A stretch of 64,000 nucleotides of DNA from Runella aurantiaca (GCF_003339505.1 NZ_QPIW01000008.1:176705-240704); one strand, 5' to 3'; positions 26,967 through 35,667 are shown, counted from the first letter of the stretch. A program made the numbers and translations. Notes: generated by a model from the sequence alone, not told the origin.

Positions 26967-28532
26967 ATGAAATCAGCTATCTACGCGCTTATTGCCCTTC
27001 TAACCCTGACAGGAGCAACGGGATATACTCAACAAGTGATTCAATTGTATAACGGCAAAGCGCCCGGCTCTGAAAGTTGGACGTGGGGAGAAAAAGAAAG
27101 CGTGAATAATACTTTTAAAACCAGAACGGTTTATAACGTATCGCAACCCACTTTGACTGTTTATTTGCCAAAACCCGAACTCGCGACAGGAACGGCGGTG
27201 ATTGTGGCTCCGGGCGGAGCTTTTCACATTCTTTCGATTGACAGCGAGGGTATTGAAGTGGCTAAGTGGTTAAACTCCAAAGGTGTGGCGGCATTTGTGC
27301 TTAAATATCGACTGGTGCGCAGCGTCACCGACGACCCCGTGGCTGAACTGATGCCCAAAATGCGAGATTTTAAGAAACTCGACGAAGAAAACGCGCCCGT
27401 GGTAGAAATGGCCGTAGCCGATGGCAAAAAAGCGATTGAATATGTGAGAACACACGCCAAAGAGTTGGATATTTTACCCAATCAAATCGGGATTATGGGC
27501 TTCTCGGCGGGTGGAGCGTTGACGTTGGGCGTGGGATTGAGCTACACCCCTGCCAATCGTCCAGATTTTATTGCGCCGATTTATCCCAAAACGGATATTT
27601 TTGGGGAAATAAAAGTGCCTGCTGATGCCCCGCCAGCGTGGATTTGTGCTGCTTCTGACGACCAACTGGGCTTTGCTCCGCACGCCACGGCCTTGTATGA
27701 TGCGTGGATTGCGGCCAAAAAAATCGCAGAATTACACATTTACCAAAAAGGAGGACATGGTTTTGGCATGAACAAACAAAAAATCCCCACCGATACGTGG
27801 TATGAGCGTTTTGGCGATTGGATGAAATTGCAGGGTTATCTGAAAAAACTGCGTCCTTCCGCGTTGGATTTGAAATATTCAGAAGAGCAAATTGCGAGTT
27901 TTCAACGCAACGACTGGGCGTATTTGAGCCGCTATGCCGATGCCAATAAAAAGTTGCCCTCCCCTAAAGCCGATGAAAATCGGGTGGTATTTCTGGGGAA
28001 TTCCATCACGGAAGGTTGGGTGAACAAACAGCCTGAGTTTTTTGCCAAAGGCAACTACATCGGTCGGGGTATCAGCGGGCAGACTTCGCCGCAAGCCTTG
28101 CTCCGGTTTCGGCCCGACGTGGTGGAACTGAAGCCTAAAGTGGTGGTTATCAACATCGGCATCAATGATATTGCCGAAAATACAGGCCCGTACAACCCCG
28201 AATTTACGTTGGGAAACATCGCTTCTATGGTCGAAATTGCGAAGGCCAACCAAATCAAAGTCGTACTGGCGTCGGTGCACCCCGCGTTTGAGTTTCCGTG
28301 GCGGAAGGAAATTGCGGATGTTCCCAATAAAATTATTCAACTGAACGAACAATTGAAGGCCTATGCCCAAAAGAACGGGTTGGTGTATCTGGATTATCAT
28401 GGGGCGATGAAAGACGGTCGCAATGGCATGAGCCCCGAAATAGCCGGCGATGGCGTGCATCCTACCTTGGCAGGGTATCAAATCATGGCTCCGCTGGCCG
28501 AGAAGGCTATTGCGGAGGCGTTGAAAAAATAG
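26967..28532 (+). CDS. fusion of alpha/beta-hydrolase and SGNH/GDSL esterase
   Basis: The ATG at 26967 starts a signal peptide (MKSAIYALIALLTLTGATGYTQ). The ~521-aa protein has an alpha/beta hydrolase of the BD-FAE / acetyl-xylan-esterase type at ~20-300 (oxyanion 'APGGAFHIL', elbow GFSAGG with S180, His in 'KGGHGFGMN'). An SGNH hydrolase follows at ~335-520 (block I 'FLGNSITEG' with S346, block III 'INIGINDIAE', block V 'DGVHPTLAGYQ'). Block I reads GNS rather than GDS. Two different deacylases in one secreted chain suggest removal of two kinds of acyl group from one substrate. Followed after 28 bp by the AraC gene. Confidence 0.85.
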   Translation: MKSAIYALIALLTLTGATGYTQQVIQLYNGKAPGSESWTWGEKESVNNTFKTRTVYNVSQPTLTVYLPKPELATGTAVIVAPGGAFHILSIDSEGIEVAKWLNSKGVAAFVLKYRLVRSVTDDPVAELMPKMRDFKKLDEENAPVVEMAVADGKKAIEYVRTHAKELDILPNQIGIMGFSAGGALTLGVGLSYTPANRPDFIAPIYPKTDIFGEIKVPADAPPAWICAASDDQLGFAPHATALYDAWIAAKKIAELHIYQKGGHGFGMNKQKIPTDTWYERFGDWMKLQGYLKKLRPSALDLKYSEEQIASFQRNDWAYLSRYADANKKLPSPKADENRVVFLGNSITEGWVNKQPEFFAKGNYIGRGISGQTSPQALLRFRPDVVELKPKVVVINIGINDIAENTGPYNPEFTLGNIASMVEIAKANQIKVVLASVHPAFEFPWRKEIADVPNKIIQLNEQLKAYAQKNGLVYLDYHGAMKDGRNGMSPEIAGDGVHPTLAGYQIMAPLAEKAIAEALKK

Positions 28533-28560
28533 GATTGGCAAGATTTAAACAAATTGATGC

Positions 28561-29469
28561 GTGAAAAACAGCACGATTCCGATACTGAATCCGTTTGAAA
28601 TGGGACAAATCCATTTTGACGCCCAGTTGGCGTGGCAAACGTTGTTCACGTCGACGCATCATTTTTTTCACATCAATCGCCTTGAAGAATACAAAGATAT
28701 GATGAAGTTTCCGTTGCCGCCGCACCGGAAAATGGTCTTTGATTTTGTGTTTTTGACAAGCGGAACCAGTGTCAGGAGCAAAGGGTTGGACAGTTATCAA
28801 TTTGGTGCCAATACGTTTTTCTTTTTGCCCGCCTACCAGATTACCGCGCACAAATCCATGAGCCTAGATGCCAAAGGATTTTACTGCCACTTTGATAGCG
28901 AGGTGTTGACCAAAAATTTTCAATCCAAAGACCTGTTTGCTGATTATTCGTTTCTGCAATTTATTGGTAATCCGTTGGTGACCATCGACGAAGAAACCAC
29001 GCAAACGATTTTGTTTATTTTGCACCGGCTCGAAAAAGAATACAAAAAAAGTGATTCACCCGATTTTAGCATTGTGCAGGGGTATTTGCTCGCGTTGATG
29101 TCGGAAATCAAACCGTTTGTGAAAACCGAGCAAAAAGTAAAAATCAACGCCGCTTCGCAGATTACGGAAAAATACAAAAGTGCGCTGGCGCAGTACAGTT
29201 ATCAAAAACAAAAAATCAGGGATTACGCCGATATTCTTTCGGTGACTCCCAACCACCTCAACAAGTGCGTAAAGGCCACAACGGGCAAATCGGCCCACGA
29301 TTTACTCGATGATATGCTCCTGCTGGAAGCCAAGGTGATGCTCAAACAGACGGGGCTTTCTATTGCCGAAATCGCTTTCAGAATTGGGAAAACAGAACTG
29401 AGTGATTTTGGTCGTTTCTTCAAACAAAAAACGGGATTTACTCCGGGAGAATACCGAAAGAAAGACTGA
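28561..29469 (+). CDS. AraC-family regulator
   Basis: A 302-aa protein. The GTG at 28561 is chosen because the N-terminus then aligns with the paralogue at 47650 ('STIPILNPFEMGQIHFD' versus 'NEIPVLKPEISPGFHFE'); the next in-frame ATG at 28600 would cut this. The N-terminal ~170 residues form a cupin-like sensor ('PLPPHRKMVFDFVFLTSG', 'FFLPAYQITAHKSMS'). The C-terminal ~100 residues carry two HTH motifs ('YADILSVTPNHLNKCVKATT', 'SIAEIAFRIGKTELSDFGRF'). Located in the fusion-esterase transcript, whose genes it may control. Confidence 0.9.
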   Translation: MKNSTIPILNPFEMGQIHFDAQLAWQTLFTSTHHFFHINRLEEYKDMMKFPLPPHRKMVFDFVFLTSGTSVRSKGLDSYQFGANTFFFLPAYQITAHKSMSLDAKGFYCHFDSEVLTKNFQSKDLFADYSFLQFIGNPLVTIDEETTQTILFILHRLEKEYKKSDSPDFSIVQGYLLALMSEIKPFVKTEQKVKINAASQITEKYKSALAQYSYQKQKIRDYADILSVTPNHLNKCVKATTGKSAHDLLDDMLLLEAKVMLKQTGLSIAEIAFRIGKTELSDFGRFFKQKTGFTPGEYRKKD

Positions 29470-29492
29470 AAAGAAGGGGGCATTTGGAAAAA

Positions 29493-29534
29493 TTCGGATA
29501 GGGCTGTACGAGGTTCAGAATAGCCCTATCCGAA
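29493..29534. terminator. bidirectional terminator between convergent genes
   Basis: A perfect 13-bp stem TTCGGATAGGGCT (29493-29505) / AGCCCTATCCGAA (29522-29534) lies between the stop of the AraC gene (29469) and the stop of the minus-strand RraA-fold gene (29543). AAAAA precedes and an AT-rich tract follows, as expected for a shared terminator. Confidence 0.75.
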
Positions 29535-29542
29535 CAATACAT

Positions 29543-30490
29543 TTATTTTTTAGCTTCCAAATACGCGTTCAGTTCTTTGCGGGGCATAGGAAGTTTGTTG
29601 TCGGGAAGGCTACGTAAATAATCATGAAATTCTTTGTTCATCTGCGCGGTATACTCGCTGTCTATCTGGCCGGTGGTCCAATCGCCGGCCTTATTGCGCA
29701 TGATTCCGTAAATGTGACGGAGGTTGCTGATTTCTGCTTCCAGTACGATTCCTTCTACCAAATAGGCGGGTAGAAAAAGGGTGCCATACGGGCTGGCATA
29801 CACCACATCGCCGGGCAAAACGGTTGCATCGCCGATTCGGATGGGGGCATTGATTGAGGTCAGCATCACTTCATTGATGGCCGAAGGGTGGTTGCCCAAT
29901 ATCCATCCGTTAAATCCTTCTACTTTCTGGATTTCCTGCAAATTTCGTACGCTGCCCCAAAATACCACGCCCCGTTTTGATTTTGAGTAGATAGAATTGG
30001 CCAAGCGGTCGCCAATCAATGTTCCCTCATTCATTTTTGCAAAACCATCGGCCACGTACACATCTCCATCTTTAAGCATCTCAATCGGCCATACGTTTGA
30101 TAGTGCCTTGTCGCCGTGCCCTTCGGCCAATCCCACTTTTCGGATAACATCCCCAAAATCGGGCCGTTGTGGCATGTATTGAGCCGTCACCGCCCGTCCG
30201 GTCATGATGGTATTTTTGTCGGGGTTGACCATCATCCAATTCCCTTGGTATTGGTTATTAAATTTGTGCTTTTTTAAGCCGCCCCAAGCGTGAGTCAACA
30301 CCACTTTTTTGAGTCTTTCCAGTAAATCGTCTGATACATAAGGTCTTCCGTCGGGCAGTCGCTCTCCTTTCCATTGTGGGGTAAGCGAGATGATGTATTC
30401 GCGATTCATCGCAACCCTGTTGTATTGGGCATGGGCATCATTGCAGATAAGAGCGGTAAAGATGAATAAACCAGAAAGAACGCGTCGCAT
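29543..30490 (-). CDS. secreted RraA-fold protein
   Basis: A 315-aa protein with a signal peptide (MRRVLSGLFIFTALICNDAHA). The RraA / HMG-CHA-aldolase fold is seen in 'WPIEMLKDGDVYVADGFAKMNEGTLIGDRLANS' (split motif) and 'RGVVFWGSVRNLQEI', 'LPGDVVYASPYGTLFLP'. In class II CHA/HMG aldolases an Arg-Asp pair follows the G-x-x-R strand; here it is R182-N183, so the metal-binding Asp is absent. Non-aldolase RraA proteins also lack it. An aldolase call is therefore weak, and export to the periplasm is unusual for the fold. Role unknown. Confidence 0.75.
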   Translation of the reverse strand: MRRVLSGLFIFTALICNDAHAQYNRVAMNREYIISLTPQWKGERLPDGRPYVSDDLLERLKKVVLTHAWGGLKKHKFNNQYQGNWMMVNPDKNTIMTGRAVTAQYMPQRPDFGDVIRKVGLAEGHGDKALSNVWPIEMLKDGDVYVADGFAKMNEGTLIGDRLANSIYSKSKRGVVFWGSVRNLQEIQKVEGFNGWILGNHPSAINEVMLTSINAPIRIGDATVLPGDVVYASPYGTLFLPAYLVEGIVLEAEISNLRHIYGIMRNKAGDWTTGQIDSEYTAQMNKEFHDYLRSLPDNKLPMPRKELNAYLEAKK

Positions 30491-30538
30491 AGTGATGGAT
30501 TTAAAGGTTTTTTGATTGGATATATTTGGTTAAGTAGT

Positions 30539-30593
30539 GGTCAGACGACAGCCAGACCATCACGCTACGGTCTGACTGTCGTCTGACCTTTTT
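30539..30593 (+). terminator. 20-bp hairpin followed by T-run
   Basis: GGTCAGACGACAGCCAGACC (30539-30558) and its complement (30569-30588, one mismatch) enclose a 10-nt loop and are followed by TTTTT. Its T-run suits plus-strand transcription, yet both flanking genes are on the minus strand. It may block antisense transcription or be a mobile palindromic repeat. Confidence 0.5.
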
Positions 30594-30749
30594 CTAGGCG
30601 TGTTTTATTGGATACTTACATTGTAATACCCAATTGCCTTAAATTTACTGTTTTGCGGATGCTGAAATTGAAAATATTTCTTGGTATTCTACTATTTTTG
30701 GTAGGCTTAGTTTGATTTTCAGCATTAGCAAAATGGGATTGTTCAGTGG

Positions 30750-31610
30750 CTATTTCGGATCCTGAGTCTTTTTGTCAACCAACGTAAATTCGAAATAGGC
30801 GAAGTTGTTGCCTTTGTTGTAATGAAAGGTCAACAGGTGAAGCCCGGGTTCAGAGAAAAAAATGGTGCCGATTTCGCCCTTATTCCAATGGTGAAAATTG
30901 CCAGTATTCAATGGGAGTTTGCAGGCAGTAGCGGGCTTTTGATTTATATCAAATGAGATGTTTGAGTCGTGGTTGGCGTATAGCGCATCGATTTTATATT
31001 TGCCTGCTACCTTGACATTCACCGTATAATTGAGCCACTCGTTATCTTCAGTCCAGCCTACATACAATTGATTCACTTTGGGGGTGTAATAGTTGTTGAG
31101 GTGATTGAAATCGGCAAAGTCTTTGGTGTAAGACACATCCACCGCTTCTTTTTTCCGAAATGCCCATTCGTAGGGCGTAGCATGAGGGCGCTGGTGGCTG
31201 GTGGCCAAGTTGAGTCCATCGCTGCCCCGGTTTTCGGTTTCGAAGTCATGATAGGCTACGCCTTCACCGCCCATGTCATAGAAGGCACATTCGAGTTTTC
31301 CGGGAATTACCTGTGGGCCTGCCCTGTGGGTGGAATCTACGAAAGGATGCCCTTTGTAAATGTCTGGAATAGAGGATTTTATTGGGTTTTGGTCTATGCC
31401 ATTCCTTGCCCACTTACCTAAATTTGGGCGGTTGAAGATGGGAGTAAACCCACCCGTTTGAGCATTAAACGGGTAGGTTTCACTCACTACTGATGGGTTA
31501 AAGTGCTTGGCAGGTGATTTTTTCGCAGCTGTGGGTGGTTGACCCGACGCATTTAGTACGGTTAGCACGGGTAGGAGAGTAAAGATTGATTTTACACGGA
31601 TGGTTTTCAT
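30750..31610 (-). CDS. secreted CBM6-like carbohydrate-binding protein
   Basis: A 286-aa protein with a signal peptide (MKTIRVKSIFTLLPVLTVLNASGQ). The C-terminal ~180 residues resemble a CBM6/CBM35-type beta-sandwich: 'EGVAYHDFETENRGSDG', 'DVSYTKDFADFNHLNN', 'VGWTEDNEWLNYTVNVKVAGKYKID' (as separate strands) and 'GLHLLTFHYNKGNNFAYFEF'. No catalytic domain accompanies it. The N-terminal part ('TPIFNRPNLGKWAR') is reminiscent of DUF1080-linked modules. It probably binds glycan at the surface or in the periplasm. Same direction as the aldo/keto reductase 53 bp upstream. Confidence 0.7.
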   Translation of the reverse strand: MKTIRVKSIFTLLPVLTVLNASGQPPTAAKKSPAKHFNPSVVSETYPFNAQTGGFTPIFNRPNLGKWARNGIDQNPIKSSIPDIYKGHPFVDSTHRAGPQVIPGKLECAFYDMGGEGVAYHDFETENRGSDGLNLATSHQRPHATPYEWAFRKKEAVDVSYTKDFADFNHLNNYYTPKVNQLYVGWTEDNEWLNYTVNVKVAGKYKIDALYANHDSNISFDINQKPATACKLPLNTGNFHHWNKGEIGTIFFSEPGLHLLTFHYNKGNNFAYFEFTLVDKKTQDPK

Positions 31611-31663
31611 AATCCAATGATTTAGAGGGTTGCCAATTTTGTCTTCCTACGGGCCTGCGATTG

Positions 31664-32659
31664 CTACTTCAAAATCTCATTAATTTGGGTAAGTTCAGCT
31701 TCTGTAAATGAATAATTTTCGAGACAACGGATGGAATCTAGTACCTGACTAGGCTTGCTCACTCCAATCAGCACCGAGCTGATACGTTTATCTTTCAATA
31801 TCCATGCAAGCGCCATTTGGGCCAGATTTTGTCCGCGCTGTTCCGCCAATACGTTCAATTGACGTACTTTATCTATTTTTTCGTCAGATACGTGGTCTTC
31901 CTCGATCGCACCGTTGCCGCGATTGCTTGAGGCTCTTGAACCTTGGGGGATTCCCTTTAAGTATTTGTTGGTCAACAGCCCTTGGGCAAGGGGAGAAAAC
32001 GGAATACAGCCGACGCCATTTTGGTCGAGTACATCCAACAGTCCGCCTTCCACCCAGCGGTCAAACATGGAATATTTTGGTTGATGAATGAGGCAGGGTG
32101 TGCCCAATTGTTTCAGGATTTCGATGGCTTGGGCCGCCTCTTCTGGTAGATAGCTCGATATGCCCACATAGAGGGCTTTTCCTTGCCGTACCATCAGGTC
32201 AAGGGTGGTCATGGTTTCTTCCAGCGGCGTTTCGGGGTCGGGGCGGTGGTGATAAAAAATATCTACATAGTCAAGACCCATCCGTTTTAAACTTTGGTCA
32301 AGGCTGGCCACTAAGTATTTTTTTGAGCCCCAATCGCCGTAAGGGCCGGGCCACATCCCCCAGCCTGCCTTGGTCGAAATAATCAGCTCGTCGCGGTAAG
32401 CGGTAAAATCATCCTTGAAAATCTTGCCAAAATTCTCCTCGGCCGAGCCCGCTGGTGGACCGTAATTATTGGCTAAATCAAAATGGGTAATGCCATTGTC
32501 GAAAGCTACCCGCAAGATATTGCGTGCGTTGTCCAACACATCAATATGGCCGAAGTTGTGCCACAGACCAAGCGAAATGGCGGGTAGTTTTAATCCGCTG
32601 TTGCCACATCGACGGTATTCCATTGACTGATACCGTTGCTCATTAGGTAAGTACTGCAT
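31664..32659 (-). CDS. aldo/keto reductase (YghZ-like)
   Basis: A 331-aa cytoplasmic (beta/alpha)8 oxidoreductase. Visible features are 'MEYRRCGNSGLKLPAISLG' at the N-terminus, the active-site region 'FDLANNYGPPAGSAEENFG' (Asp and Tyr), 'IISTKAGWGMWPGPYGDWG' (Lys), 'DYVDIFYHHRPDPETP' (His), and the NADPH-binding 'VLIGVSKPSQV'. The long GPYGDWGS loop matches the YghZ / L-glyceraldehyde-3-phosphate reductase subgroup. It reduces a sugar aldehyde or ketone with NADPH. It follows the GlcG-like gene (74 bp) in the same direction. Confidence 0.88.
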   Translation of the reverse strand: MQYLPNEQRYQSMEYRRCGNSGLKLPAISLGLWHNFGHIDVLDNARNILRVAFDNGITHFDLANNYGPPAGSAEENFGKIFKDDFTAYRDELIISTKAGWGMWPGPYGDWGSKKYLVASLDQSLKRMGLDYVDIFYHHRPDPETPLEETMTTLDLMVRQGKALYVGISSYLPEEAAQAIEILKQLGTPCLIHQPKYSMFDRWVEGGLLDVLDQNGVGCIPFSPLAQGLLTNKYLKGIPQGSRASSNRGNGAIEEDHVSDEKIDKVRQLNVLAEQRGQNLAQMALAWILKDKRISSVLIGVSKPSQVLDSIRCLENYSFTEAELTQINEILK

Positions 32660-32690
32660 TTAAAAATGGGGTTATTTAAAATATGTTTAA

Positions 32691-32709
32691 TCACGCAAAG
32701 GTGCAAAGA
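32691..32709 (-). repeat. dispersed repeat, single inverted copy
   Basis: TCACGCAAAGGTGCAAAGA; its complement TCTTTGCACCTTTGCGTGA matches 15 of 19 positions with the tandem copies at 58172 and about as well at 58234. Located in the 74-bp gap between two minus-strand genes. Confidence 0.5.
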
Positions 32710-32733
32710 TTTAAAGTGCTTGTTGTCAAGATT

Positions 32734-33201
32734 TTAACCTAGCATATTTTGGCCTTGCCGTTCGGCGTCTGCCAGTGCTTTTATCATTATTTCAAGGTCT
32801 ACTACACCCCTAAAGCCGCTAAAACCAACCGCCAGGGTTGTTCCATTTTGTAGCGTAAGAGGCTGTCCGCCTTCCCAGCCAATGAGGTCAGGGGCTTCGA
32901 TGCCGTTGGCGTTTTCAGCTACTTCTTTATTGAAGACCATTCGTTCATATTCACCAGTTTTTACGCCCGTAAGCCATACTTGACTGGCCTTTGTCCACGC
33001 TATTTTGTACGATTGTCGTAGCCTTGCTTTATTGGTGCCAAACATTTTTCCGTGGACTAGCCCATTTTCATCAATGATGCAGACCGCCAAATTGCCGTTT
33101 GAGATGCATTTTTCTTCGGGAATCTCCATATAGAGCGGAATCAATTTTTCAATTGCATCGAAAATCTTGGGGATGATTAACGACATTTCTGGGGTTTGCA
33201 T
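32734..33201 (-). CDS. GlcG/HbpS-family protein
   Basis: A 155-aa small alpha/beta protein of the GlcG/HbpS (DUF336) family: 'GNLAVCIIDENGLVHGKMF', 'SYKIAWTKASQVWLTGVKTGEYERMVF' (helical segment), 'GQPLTLQNGTTLAVGFSGF'. Members are encoded with glycolate, propanediol and other oxidoreductase genes and some bind haem; the function is unsettled. It lacks a signal peptide. First gene of the minus-strand run 33201 to 29543 and separated by a 174-bp spacer with a perfect palindrome from the divergent LacI gene. Confidence 0.78.
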   Translation of the reverse strand: MQTPEMSLIIPKIFDAIEKLIPLYMEIPEEKCISNGNLAVCIIDENGLVHGKMFGTNKARLRQSYKIAWTKASQVWLTGVKTGEYERMVFNKEVAENANGIEAPDLIGWEGGQPLTLQNGTTLAVGFSGFRGVVDLEIMIKALADAERQGQNMLG

Positions 33202-33276
33202 TTCTTATAATTGTCTAAAATTGTTGTAATATTCAAGGAAAAAATAATGCAACTGTCGGATTCAGAAGTATTTATT

Positions 33277-33294
33277 TACGACAACGTTGTCGTA
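33277..33294. promoter_or_regulatory. LacI-type operator, perfect 18-bp palindrome
   Basis: TACGACAACGTTGTCGTA is a perfect palindrome with the central AACGTT characteristic of LacI-family operators. It lies 76 bp from the GlcG-like start and 82 bp from the LacI start, in their divergent spacer. It probably mediates autoregulation and control of the 33.2-29.5 kb minus-strand genes. Confidence 0.7.
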
Positions 33295-33375
33295 GCTTTT
33301 TGGAAAAAAAACAGAATAGTAATCACCTTTGCGGTAAGTTTCACCCAGGGCCAATGGAACCAAAAATGAGTTAAC

Positions 33376-34383
33376 ATGAATCTTAAACAACTTGCCAAAG
33401 AGCTGAATCTGTCATTTTCGACGGTTTCAAAAGCTTTGCGCGACAGTCACGAAATAAGCACCGATACCAAAAACCGGGTACTCGCCAAAGCCAAAGAATT
33501 GAACTACCAGGTCAATCCATTGGCCAGCAGTTTTCGCAAACAGAAAAGCCGGACCATTGCGGTGGTTATTCCTGAAGTGGTCAACGATTTTTTTGGACCG
33601 GTCATTAACGGCATTGAGTCAATAGCGCAAGAAAAAAGCTATCACGTGCTGATTTACCTAACACACGAGGATATGCAAAAGGAGGTGGCGATTACGCAGC
33701 TTTTGCAAAATGGACGCGTGGATGGAATCATGATGTCGTTGTCGGAGCAAACCTCGGATACAACGCACTTGGAGGCTTTGAAAGAAAAAGGGATACCCCT
33801 CGTATTTTTTGACCGAACCGTTGACCAGCCCGACGCCCCGAAAGTGACGACCGACGACTACAATTGTGGTATCAAAGCCACCGAGCACCTCATTGAAAGT
33901 GGATGTAAACAAATCGCTTTTCTGTCTATATCCCAACACCTTTCGATTAGCAACAAACGAATGAACGGGTATCTGGAAGCGTTAAAAAAGAATAATATAA
34001 AGCCCGACAGTGCCCTGATCGTATCTTGCGACAGTGATGATGCCAAAAATAATGAACGAATCCAAGAATTGTTGAAAAGAGAAAACAGGCCTGATGGCAT
34101 CTTTGCCTCCGTAGAAAAACTGGCGGTTTCGACGTATAAAATATGCGAAGAGTTGCGATTGAATATTCCGAAAGATGTGAAGATTGTCACGTTTTCCAAT
34201 TCATATACCGCCGCTTTTTTGAATCCTTCTTTAACCACCGTTACCCAGCCTGCGTATGAAATGGGCCGAGAAGCTGCCGCTGTTCTTTTTAAGTTGATTG
34301 AGAAAAAAAAGCCAGCTTCCCCTATTGACAATATAGTACTAAACTCCATACTGATTGCCAGAAATTCTACAAAAAGCGAATGA
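33376..34383 (+). CDS. LacI-family regulator
   Basis: A 335-aa LacI-type regulator: HTH 'LKQLAKELNLSFSTVSKALR' at residues 3-22, hinge 'NPLASSFRKQKSRTIAVV', and a sugar-binding core ('VVNDFFGPVINGIESIAQ', 'FFDRTVDQPDAPKVTTDDYNCG', 'RPDGIFASVEKLAV'). It shares about the same plan and many blocks with the regulator at 25819, suggesting duplication. The palindrome at 33277-33294 is the obvious candidate site. It is also the nearest regulator upstream of the ring-cleavage operon. Confidence 0.93.
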   Translation: MNLKQLAKELNLSFSTVSKALRDSHEISTDTKNRVLAKAKELNYQVNPLASSFRKQKSRTIAVVIPEVVNDFFGPVINGIESIAQEKSYHVLIYLTHEDMQKEVAITQLLQNGRVDGIMMSLSEQTSDTTHLEALKEKGIPLVFFDRTVDQPDAPKVTTDDYNCGIKATEHLIESGCKQIAFLSISQHLSISNKRMNGYLEALKKNNIKPDSALIVSCDSDDAKNNERIQELLKRENRPDGIFASVEKLAVSTYKICEELRLNIPKDVKIVTFSNSYTAAFLNPSLTTVTQPAYEMGREAAAVLFKLIEKKKPASPIDNIVLNSILIARNSTKSE

Positions 34384-34651
34384 GTGCGTCAGGAAGGCCT
34401 GAAAAAAGAGAGTATTTGCCACTTAGAGAGCAGTTAGCCCTTTTTTTGTTAGAATAAAAATAGGGATCTTGAGCTATTTGGCCTCATTTACTATAAAATA
34501 AAGCCTTTATTCTTGTAAAACATAAAAAAATGGATTGATTTTGCGGATTAATGGCGTCTTTTAGACTAACGCTAACGTGTTTATTTATTGAAACTTTGCA
34601 TTGAAAAATAGAACTATTTAAAGCAGTATTCAATCTTAAAAACATACGTTG
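34384..34651. other. intergenic leader of the ring-cleavage operon
   Basis: 268 bp between the LacI gene and the VOC dioxygenase gene. It contains a CCTTTTTTT tract (34439-34447) that may terminate the LacI transcript, but no convincing stem, and an AT-rich stretch up to 34651. No ORF, palindromic operator or convincing TAnnTTTG promoter was found. Confidence 0.4.
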
Positions 34652-35644
34652 GTGGCAAAGAATCCGCATTACTTTTCGCAATTGGCGCACGTGGAGGTTT
34701 ATTCTCCCGATATTGAAAAATCAATTCACTTCTTCAAAGAAATCGTTGGATTGGACGAAACAGGCCGCGAGGGCGACTCTGTTTACTTCCGGGCTTGGGG
34801 CGATTATTTTCATCACACCCTCAAAATCACCTCGCGCGAAACCAACGGCCTAGGCCATATCGGCTGGCGCGCCGATAGCCCCGAGGCGTTGGAAGAATGC
34901 GTGGCGTACCTCGAAAGCATAGGCGCTGGATTGGGTTGGGTTGAGGGCGACTTGGGGCACGGCAAGGCCTATCGTTTTCAATCTCCCGAAGGGCATATTC
35001 ATGAAATTTTTTGGGATGTGGTTTGGCTGAAAGAAACGGGCGAACGTGGTAGCATATACGCCGACCGTTACGCCAGCAATCGCCGTATTGGTGTTAACCC
35101 GCGCCGTATAGACCACGTCACGTACATGGTGGCTAAGTTTCAGTATTCTAAAGAAAAAGAATTTTGGAAAAAAATGGGATTGAAGAATCCCGACGAAGTG
35201 AGAATTGACGACGAAATTCCACCCATCGGAGGTCTTTGGACAACGGCCAATCTTTCGCACGACATTGCCATTTTTACAGACCCCAATGTTGGCCCTGGCG
35301 AAGCTACCCTCAACCACATTGCATTCAACTTCGACAGCCGCGAAGAGGTGTTGCTGGCGCTTGATTACTTTACCGAAAAAGGCTTCAAAAGCGTGATGGG
35401 CGCCCCTACGCGTCACAAAGCCGACGAAGGTTTTTTTATCTACATCATTGATCCTGGTAGCAACATCATTTTTGAATTTTATGCGGGAGCCAGATTGATT
35501 TTTGCCCCCGACCACGGGCCTGACTTGCATTACCTCAAAGACAATCCAAACGATGCGTGGGGCAATGCCAATCCTTTTGCCGAAATGGGCAAAGGAAAAA
35601 AACTCGGGCTAACCGACGGCGTTGTAAAGCCAGTAGATATTTAG
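34652..35644 (+). CDS. VOC-superfamily extradiol-type ring-cleavage dioxygenase
   Basis: About 330 aa; start GTG at 34652 (or the TTG just before), no ATG fits. Two VOC modules: the N-terminal one starts 'LAHVEVYSPDIEKSIHFF', the C-terminal one 'RRIDHVTYMVAKFQYSKEF'-like. The C-terminal module carries the complete 2-His-1-carboxylate iron site of type I extradiol dioxygenases (H156 in IDHVTYM, H223 in LNHIAF, E276 in IFEFYAG; numbered from the TTG). H204 in 'NLSHDIAIF' is at about the place of the catalytic His of homoprotocatechuate 2,3-dioxygenase. It should open a catechol-type ring. It heads the operon interrupted at 35.7-36.1 kb. Confidence 0.85.
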   Translation: MAKNPHYFSQLAHVEVYSPDIEKSIHFFKEIVGLDETGREGDSVYFRAWGDYFHHTLKITSRETNGLGHIGWRADSPEALEECVAYLESIGAGLGWVEGDLGHGKAYRFQSPEGHIHEIFWDVVWLKETGERGSIYADRYASNRRIGVNPRRIDHVTYMVAKFQYSKEKEFWKKMGLKNPDEVRIDDEIPPIGGLWTTANLSHDIAIFTDPNVGPGEATLNHIAFNFDSREEVLLALDYFTEKGFKSVMGAPTRHKADEGFFIYIIDPGSNIIFEFYAGARLIFAPDHGPDLHYLKDNPNDAWGNANPFAEMGKGKKLGLTDGVVKPVDI

Positions 35645-35646
35645 GG

Positions 35647-35667
35647 ATTGGTTACTGGTGGATTGGT
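35647..35667 (+). repeat. left 21-nt inverted repeat of four-helix-bundle cassette
   Basis: Starts ATTGGTTACTGGTGGA; starts 3 bp after the dioxygenase stop. Its reverse complement recurs at 36228-36248 with 20 of 21 bases identical. GTAATTG (35666-35672) also pairs with CAATTAC (35694-35700), so this end can fold alone. Confidence 0.75.
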
